Assembly: GCA_948946035.1 (NCBI GenBank)
Contig: CARBKU010000064.1
Span: 1 to 6,797, forward strand
Reading direction: 5' to 3'
Length of the DNA: 6,797 nucleotides
From: an uncultured Clostridia bacterium
GTDB lineage: Bacteria; Bacillota; Clostridia; TANB77; CAG-508
Shown: piece after piece, positions 6,001-6,797 of the stretch
Position numbering within the stretch: the first letter of the stretch is position 1
Layout: every line of letters starts with the position of its first letter
Translations under genes and position numbers: made by a program
Notes under the pieces: model-generated
Databases searched by the model: none
Seen by the model: the letters and a program-made list of their open reading frames with translations, nothing else
What the model was told of the DNA's origin: nothing

Positions 6001-6493
6001 AATAACAAAAGATAAATTAATTGAAAAATATCAAAATAATAAACTATTAGTAGAAGAGGTAACAGAAGACCCAACAAGTGATATAAACAATAGAGTTATT
6101 CTTATAACAAATATTTTAGCAAATGAAAAAGTAGAACCAGGAAAATATGCTTCAACAACTTTAGATGTGTCAAAACAGTTGACAACGACAGATGATATAT
6201 CGCTAAAAAATGAAGCAGAAATTCTTAAATTAGATAAAGAACCAAATAAAGGAGAAACAGGTAAAAATGGTGGAGGTTCAGAAATTGTAGAAATTACACC
6301 AGGTAACCACATACCAGGTACTAGCACACCAGGTGACGCTATAGGACAGCCTGATGAAGATACAGCAGAGACAGTAATTGTAACTCCAAGCACAGGTGAA
6401 GATTTGGGATATGGCGTTTGGATAACATTAGGAATAGTGTCTTTTGCAATATTGGGAATTGGAATTGTTGTGATTAAAAAAGTAGCTCTATAA
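2..6493 (+). CDS. Giant multidomain surface protein (SdrD_B, DUF11-like and CnaB/SpaA domains, sortase-type C-terminus), 5'-partial
   Basis: The frame is open from base 2, so the true start lies upstream. The first in-window ATG (203) falls inside a well-formed SdrD_B domain and is not a credible start. The window holds 2163 residues before TAA. Order seen: SdrD_B (9-131), DUF11-like (135-298), hydrophobic segment (305-326), basic turn (327-335), signal-peptide-like segment (336-357), Cys/His region (358-619), four CnaB/SpaA-like domains (620-1120), SdrD_B (1123-1331), DUF11-like (1337-1582), SdrD_B (1583-1840), DUF11-like (1847-2074), linker, PSTGE sorting signal (2129-2133), hydrophobic segment and KKVAL end. 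Such domain sets are known from Gram-positive adhesins and pilin-like stalks attached to peptidoglycan by sortase. A cell-surface structural or adhesive role is therefore inferred; the ligand is unknown. No neighbouring gene is visible. A terminator follows immediately, so this is the last gene of its transcript. The oddity is the internal anchor plus signal segment, as if two surface proteins were fused in frame. Confidence 0.93.
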   Translation, partial: TDDKSTYKVSGLVWEDSDKDGERSEKEPLLSNIKVKLYNASTKSLVKETTTNKDGKYEFTELQKNDYMLLFEYDTNSYSLTAYRKNGVSETYNNDAIKKEVSIDGNTKTVGLTNTINVDSDKENIDMGLIKNSIFDLSLEKYVTKVTVSNASGIKEYTYKKGKLEKVEIPAKYLNNSTLKIEYKIVVKNEGEVDAYASEIVDYLPNGLTFDSSLNSNWRQSTKDTIVSDGLAHTKILAGESKEITLVLNKKMTENETGTIINAAEIKKAISTNNVKDIDSTENNKNKEEDDYSEAELIVSIKTGIVTYTIITICILGILVLISILVKKKKINLKRLMMFMTIILSLVVINMPNFSQALEIEDLKLKDFINNDMGETATINSASSNFATHDSAYSDYFNKLKLHCVTPNKAMCGASDHKYQRVSASITTIEQKNVLTIEEPIISDETDSSKLEYIEKGNFTYIGPYKISEIDGEFFADGFDVTTTVNYVTKDKETEAFEAQHIFNKDGEVIDNEESVFKNGKNFYIKIDTKKENIKKIKSIRLDFKSMSRKTVYNVIAIVKERWECKWAGTGDHNGHGCANPSAAQDLQRIYRGKGEVTVPQEYNSKLTLPEPDPPEEKYGKLKIIKKDKDSPRYPRYSMQGAEFTVKGPDGYKKTNVTTNKEGTVTLDKLPLGKYTVIETKAPANYTIDPEDVKQEIEVTEEGQTVEVTFNNPLITKQGKLQIVKESKENGLKLNGAVFSVVGISGTGAEGYKKDNIEVVTNGTVLLENLEPGQYIVTETKAPKGYKISDPASQIVTIEEDATKLVSVTFKDEPDDNPPPPFEDEETLSGEIKVYKYDEDTRKPIKGAIFEIYQQKYYYYYYMAAGMMEANTKEYTTEYKKIGEIVTDENGYATATVEKSYYHANPNPGVSYEETRINYSYKIVEKGFKTGPYDINDQIYHYANIDTDISDVKLVSADLGKMPQNGSGLYTQVRNKLYGNIELYKVDNDDYEGEKEKALPRVKFKFFYVDESDNKHYISSYTEMNNKETGVIEPSKVEFTTNEENAKEFITDAKGYIKLRKLPAHRKYYAIETGLVDEFKTDNQIDEEFYRLHKSDELFEFDLENLNATATAKVKIENQQAYTRLSGIVWEDKHDDSKNTLRNDVYDEGETKIKGIEVRLVYVGTDETVVSEDGKEFKTYTDENGYYEFKKVLKSELYKYNVKFKYNGLKYERVAGYTSDVNKTNASKADDINRSAFNEQYAIIEKGVSKKSDRTDTNKLTYTNGDRRSRLVQNLQYTAEEVDYTGKVNPIGDSTATKIYADTSILNLADHLKLYSGDKFKEVKHINLGIYEKEQPDIALAKDIQNVRLTINGYEYTYDYAQRFINQGDYDAEDPEGMFNVGVKFGNKYGKMAYTRPIYKSDYKWQNPDKTSRELKAYITYKIQIKNEATALKTRVNSIIDYYDVDFQEISGVGTTLNEKGDISDKLTYVVGEYNDKYKKVEIKTEELNNRINPQETQDIYIQFKINRARVQELINKNDKDLLDNVVEINSYSTFDMYNAVYAGIDKDSEPGNIVVGDDTTYEDDTDTAPTLKLETAKDARKIQGVVFLDDTKPDECQTLKIREGNGTLDNSEKKINGVKIKLVEQQTGMEYYIGENQYTQSIGSETYKFKDYNYEYGDTLDKGEWNYEDSRTANMPIYRDDGNKANEDGAFLITGFIPGTYKIEYMWGEESGGYNVQNYKGTVYQKERYDNINEKDPTDVENGKWYRGDGHDLHSENIRYTDAIDNYETRLKIDDEIKTTTNALNINKHGNINDDSYKNKEMDSYTPSMQIGVEYDDINTASSGEEYVYLIKNIDFGIVRRAIQKIDFDKRVSHIRITLANGEVVSDVEIGEDGKLDGEKSHVTYMGPLNVDNGFVKVELDNEILQGAKIEVRYTLKFTNESEVDVVDEYYYKFGINVMSKDPSPEHDFKLEKIDATGKTIMTRWAKLADVVKIKPTTIIDYLDKEWGYEASKNEHWTAITKDKLIEKYQNNKLLVEEVTEDPTSDINNRVILITNILANEKVEPGKYASTTLDVSKQLTTTDDISLKNEAEILKLDKEPNKGETGKNGGGSEIVEITPGNHIPGTSTPGDAIGQPDEDTAETVIVTPSTGEDLGYGVWITLGIVSFAILGIGIVVIKKVAL
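26..394 (+). other. SdrD_B-like domain, copy 1 (residues 9-131)
   Basis: It opens with VSGLVWEDSDKDG, the hallmark first strand plus acidic loop of SdrD B-type domains. It continues with an EPLLSNIKVKLY strand and TTTNKDGKYEFTEL, and closes with NIDMGL, equivalent to the usual DaGL end of the family. The DSDKDG loop (residues 16-21) fits a DxDxDG calcium-binding pattern. In this family the domains act as calcium-stiffened spacers in surface proteins. The domain start lies only a few residues from the window edge, so more copies may lie upstream. Confidence 0.85.
404..895 (+). other. DUF11-like domain, copy A (residues 135-298)
   Basis: The segment starts FDLSLEKYV, matching the DUF11 opening pattern (DLSLTK-like). 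It then shows an alternating strand KIEYKIVVKNEGEVDA followed by IVDYLPNGLTFDS, which matches the DUF11 pattern YTITVTNTG...VTDTLPAGLTF. It ends in an acidic stretch (EEDDYSEAEL) just before the membrane anchor. DUF11 domains are immunoglobulin-like repeats of bacterial and archaeal surface proteins with a structural role. This is the best-preserved of the three DUF11-like copies in the window. Confidence 0.75.
899..991 (+). other. Internal membrane-anchor tail: SIKTG motif, hydrophobic segment, KKKK
   Basis: Residues 300-304 read SIKTG, followed by about 22 hydrophobic residues (305-326, rich in Ile, Leu and Val) and KKKK (327-330). This is the arrangement of a Gram-positive C-terminal anchor: sorting-like motif, membrane span, basic stop-transfer tail. 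The motif lacks the usual Pro of LPxTG, so sortase cleavage is uncertain and plain membrane anchoring is equally possible. In a normal surface protein a stop codon would follow here. None does, and the frame runs on. Confidence 0.75.
980..1072 (+). other. Internal signal-peptide-like segment (residues 327-357)
   Basis: A basic stretch KKKKINLKR is followed by a hydrophobic core LMMFMTIILSLVVI (336-349) and a polar end NMPNFSQA. A signal peptidase I site is plausible after SQA, between residues 357 and 358. The layout is that of a signal peptide, but it sits inside the reading frame. An ATG pair at 1010-1015 lies within it, but no Shine-Dalgarno-like purine-rich GGAGG precedes it. A start there would also remove the basic n-region, so separate translation is not favoured. 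Alternatively it is the second arm of a transmembrane hairpin that is never cleaved. Confidence 0.65.
1073..1858 (+). other. N-terminal Cys/His region of the second moiety, unknown fold (residues 358-619)
   Basis: I do not recognise this region as a named family. It starts LEIEDLKLKDFINND after the putative cleavage site. It has four cysteines in two pairs: C404 and C412 in HCVTPNKAMCG, and C565 and C578 in ECKWAGTGDHNGHGC, the latter with two His and an Asp. The pairs are about 150 residues apart and bracket a beta-rich stretch. They could form disulfides or bind a metal. The HCV-P pattern faintly recalls the Cys strand of thioester adhesion domains, but no partner Gln motif is evident. Being the most membrane-distal part of the second protein, it is the likeliest ligand-binding head. 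A proline- and acid-rich linker (LPEPDPPEE) ends it. Confidence 0.5.
1859..2143 (+). other. CnaB/SpaA-like domain 1 (residues 620-714)
   Basis: The SpaA/CnaB pattern is clear: opening strand GKLKIIKKD, GAEFTVKGPDGY, LPLGKYTVIETKAPANY and closing strand VTFNNP. The expected isopeptide triad is present: Lys626 in the first strand, Glu679 in IETKAP, and Asn711 or Asn712 in the last strand. Such domains form a Lys-Asn bond that makes the stalk rigid and protease-resistant. That the bond forms here is inference. Confidence 0.85.
2156..2440 (+). other. CnaB/SpaA-like domain 2 (residues 719-813)
   Basis: It opens GKLQIVKES and continues with LNGAVFSVVG, LEPGQYIVTETKAPKGY and closing strand VTFKDEP. 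Candidate triad: Lys725, Glu779 and Asp812. An Asp at the last position is compatible with the Lys-Asp isopeptides known from some CnaB domains. Domains 1 and 2 are the closest pair in the protein and look like a tandem duplication. A linker with PPPP (EPDDNPPPPFEDEE) follows. Confidence 0.85.
2489..2929 (+). other. CnaB/SpaA-like domain 3 with Tyr-rich insertion (residues 830-976)
   Basis: It opens GEIKVYKYDED and continues with PIKGAIFEIYQQK, TDENGYATATV and YSYKIVEKGFKTGPY, closing with VRNKL. Candidate triad: Lys836, Glu925 and Asn975. At about 147 residues it is half as long again as domains 1 and 2. It carries insertions: a run of six Tyr followed by MAAGMM, and a second Tyr-rich loop (SYYHANPNPGVSYEE). 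The fold assignment is good; the role of the insertions is unknown. Confidence 0.75.
2570..2587 (+). repeat. In-frame TAT/TAC codon run encoding six Tyr
   Basis: Six consecutive Tyr codons (TAT TAT TAT TAC TAT TAT) follow QQK and precede MAAGMM in CnaB-like domain 3. The TAT run is a short trinucleotide repeat that could change length without breaking the frame. The single TAC interrupts it, which would limit slippage. Confidence 0.9.
2936..3361 (+). other. CnaB/SpaA-like domain 4 (residues 979-1120)
   Basis: It opens GNIELYKVDNDD and continues with ALPRVKFKFFYVDESD, TDAKGYIKLRKLPAHRKYYAIETG and closing strand KVKIENQQ. Candidate triad: Lys985, Glu1072 and Asn1118. The family's AP-x-GY stretch after the Glu is lost (ETGLVDEF), and long loops are inserted, making it a diverged member of about 142 residues. 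Confidence 0.75.
3368..3994 (+). other. SdrD_B-like domain, copy 2, extended (residues 1123-1331)
   Basis: It opens TRLSGIVWEDKHDDSKNT and continues with GETKIKGIEVRLVYVG and YTDENGYYEFKKVL, closing with NLGIYE, the counterpart of the family's DaGL end. The first acidic loop is longer and lacks a clean DxDxDG. About 110 residues separate the core from the closing strand, much more than in copy 1. That stretch is Asn/Asp/Thr/Lys-rich with no recognised motif. Confidence 0.75.
4010..4747 (+). other. DUF11-like domain, copy B (residues 1337-1582)
   Basis: It opens DIALAKDIQNVRLTINGYE, matching the DLSLEK opening of copy A. Later it shows KAYITYKIQIKNEATAL followed by SIIDYYDVDFQ, matching the IVDYLPNGLTF strand of copy A. 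Insertions make it about 80 residues longer than A. It ends with an acidic, Thr-rich stretch (YEDDTDTAPTLKLE). The assignment rests on internal comparison with copy A more than on a direct family match. Confidence 0.6.
4748..5521 (+). other. SdrD_B-like domain, copy 3, with long insertion (residues 1583-1840)
   Basis: It opens IQGVVFLDDTKPDE and continues with INGVKIKLVEQQTGMEYY. After an insertion of about 56 residues rich in Tyr, Asp and Glu comes NEDGAFLITGFIPGTYKIEY, the usual TDxDGxYxFxxLxPGxY strand pair. It closes with NIDFGI. The only cysteine outside the N-terminal pairs and the first hydrophobic segment is in the opening loop (DECQ). The calcium-type loop is degenerate. Confidence 0.7.
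5540..6223 (+). other. DUF11-like domain, copy C (residues 1847-2074)
   Basis: It opens IDFDKRVSHIRITLANGE, matching the DLSLEK...VSN start of copy A. It then shows KIEVRYTLKFTNESEVDV and, after an insertion, TTIIDYLDKEWGYEASKNEHW, which resembles IVDYLPNGLTF...NSNW of copy A. It ends SLKNEAEI, parallel to TIINAAEI of copy A. These shared landmarks in the same order support common descent with copies A and B despite low identity. Confidence 0.65.
6383..6490 (+). other. C-terminal sortase-type sorting signal
   Basis: Residues 2128-2134 read TPSTGED. They are followed by a hydrophobic span (about 2139-2158) and the short tail KKVAL at the end of the chain. This is the standard three-part cell-wall sorting signal, with a T-P-S-T-G variant of LPxTG. 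A Pro/Thr/Gly-rich linker (around PGNHIPGTSTPGDAIGQP) precedes it, as is usual for a segment crossing the cell wall. Cleavage between Thr2131 and Gly2132 is expected from the family. No sortase gene is in the window. Confidence 0.85.
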
Positions 6494-6498
6494 ATATA

Positions 6499-6526
6499 AA
6501 AAAAGAGTTCGTGTGAACTCTTTTTT
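6499..6526 (+). terminator. Rho-independent terminator
   Basis: A perfect hairpin begins 5 bases after the stop codon: GAGTTC, loop GTGT, GAACTC, flanked by six A on the left and six T on the right that extend the pairing to 12 bp. The T run ends the hairpin, as expected for an intrinsic terminator. Because the A6/T6 flanks are symmetrical it could also act on transcripts from the right. Confidence 0.9.
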
Positions 6527-6797
6527 GCGTTGAAAAAACTTTTTTATTGTATATGAAAATTAAAGGTTTTATTAATTTAGTAAAATAAATATACACAAAT
6601 TGTTCTGTATACTTCAAAATTGCTTCGCAATTTTATTATTTTGCGTTATTTTTAATGAATGAATTAGTAATAATTTTGAAATTTTAGCGTATAATATATA
6701 AGAATGTTAGAGTTTATAGCTAAAATATGAAATTGTAATAATATGGTGTTAGAATAGATATATAGACACAAAATTTTGCGAATAACTAATAAAAATG
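6527..6797. other. AT-rich non-coding spacer
   Basis: No reading frame of useful length, tRNA or other RNA gene is evident. It holds the inverted repeat at 6616-6634 and a TATAAT at 6690-6695 without a properly spaced -35 box. TTTTGCG recurs at 6639-6645 and 6774-6780, with a further copy at 6523-6529 overlapping the terminator tail. The window ends in an ATG at 6795-6797 with no Shine-Dalgarno sequence before it, so a gene start there cannot be supported. Confidence 0.6.
6616..6634. repeat. Short perfect inverted repeat (8-bp stem, 3-base loop)
   Basis: AAAATTGC, loop TTC, GCAATTTT forms a perfect small hairpin in the spacer. T-rich DNA follows it (ATTATTTTGCG), so it may be a weak second terminator. 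It may equally be a fragment of a dispersed palindromic element. One copy in the window cannot decide. Confidence 0.5.

Noticed and set aside
247..6393. Antisense reading frames of 60-140 codons across the main gene
   Set aside because: They overlap a clearly coding plus-strand frame. Their low-complexity, hydrophobic or Ser-rich translations are what the complement of Lys/Glu/Asp/Asn-rich AT-rich codons gives, and none shows a recognisable domain.
6676..6702. Possible promoter (TTGAAA at 6676 with TATAAG at 6697, or TATAAT at 6690)
   Set aside because: TATAAT is only 8 bases from TTGAAA and has no other -35 at the right distance. TTGAAA with TATAAG has a 15-base spacer. In DNA this AT-rich such matches are expected by chance and no gene follows in the window.
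6795..6797. ATG at the right edge as the start of the next gene
   Set aside because: The preceding bases (ACTAATAAAA) contain no ribosome binding site, and the window ends, so no reading frame can be assessed.

Overview
The window is almost entirely one very long, AT-rich plus-strand reading frame that is already open at the left edge and ends at a TAA at 6491-6493. It is followed by a clean intrinsic terminator and about 270 bases of AT-rich DNA with no supportable gene. GC content is roughly 30% by eye. ATA (Ile) and AGA (Arg) codons dominate, Trp is TGG, and there is no in-frame TGA. The encoded product carries Gram-positive surface-protein domains and a C-terminal sorting signal. Together these suggest a low-GC Firmicute with a standard code, most likely an uncultured Clostridia-like organism. 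The exact taxon cannot be read from the window.

Layout, using residues numbered from the first complete codon at base 2. Residues 1-326 look like the C-terminal end of one surface protein: an SdrD_B-like domain, a DUF11-like domain, a degenerate sorting-like motif (SIKTG), a hydrophobic segment and KKKK. With no stop codon, the chain continues through a short basic stretch into what looks like a second secretion signal ending in SQA (residues 327-357). A second large surface protein follows (358-2163): a Cys/His-containing N-terminal region of unknown type, four CnaB/SpaA-like domains, SdrD_B plus DUF11-like, SdrD_B plus DUF11-like, a Pro/Thr/Gly linker, and a PSTGE sorting signal with hydrophobic segment and short basic tail.

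The most notable feature is the in-frame junction of a membrane-anchor tail to an internal signal-peptide-like segment. The predicted topology (out-in, basic cytosolic turn, in-out) allows a polyprotein that signal peptidase would split into two surface proteins, or a single adhesin stapled to the membrane by an internal hairpin. The second notable feature is that an SdrD_B-DUF11 pair occurs three times as strongly diverged copies. Functionally this reads as a cell-surface stalk or adhesin. No ligand, enzyme activity or partner gene can be identified here.
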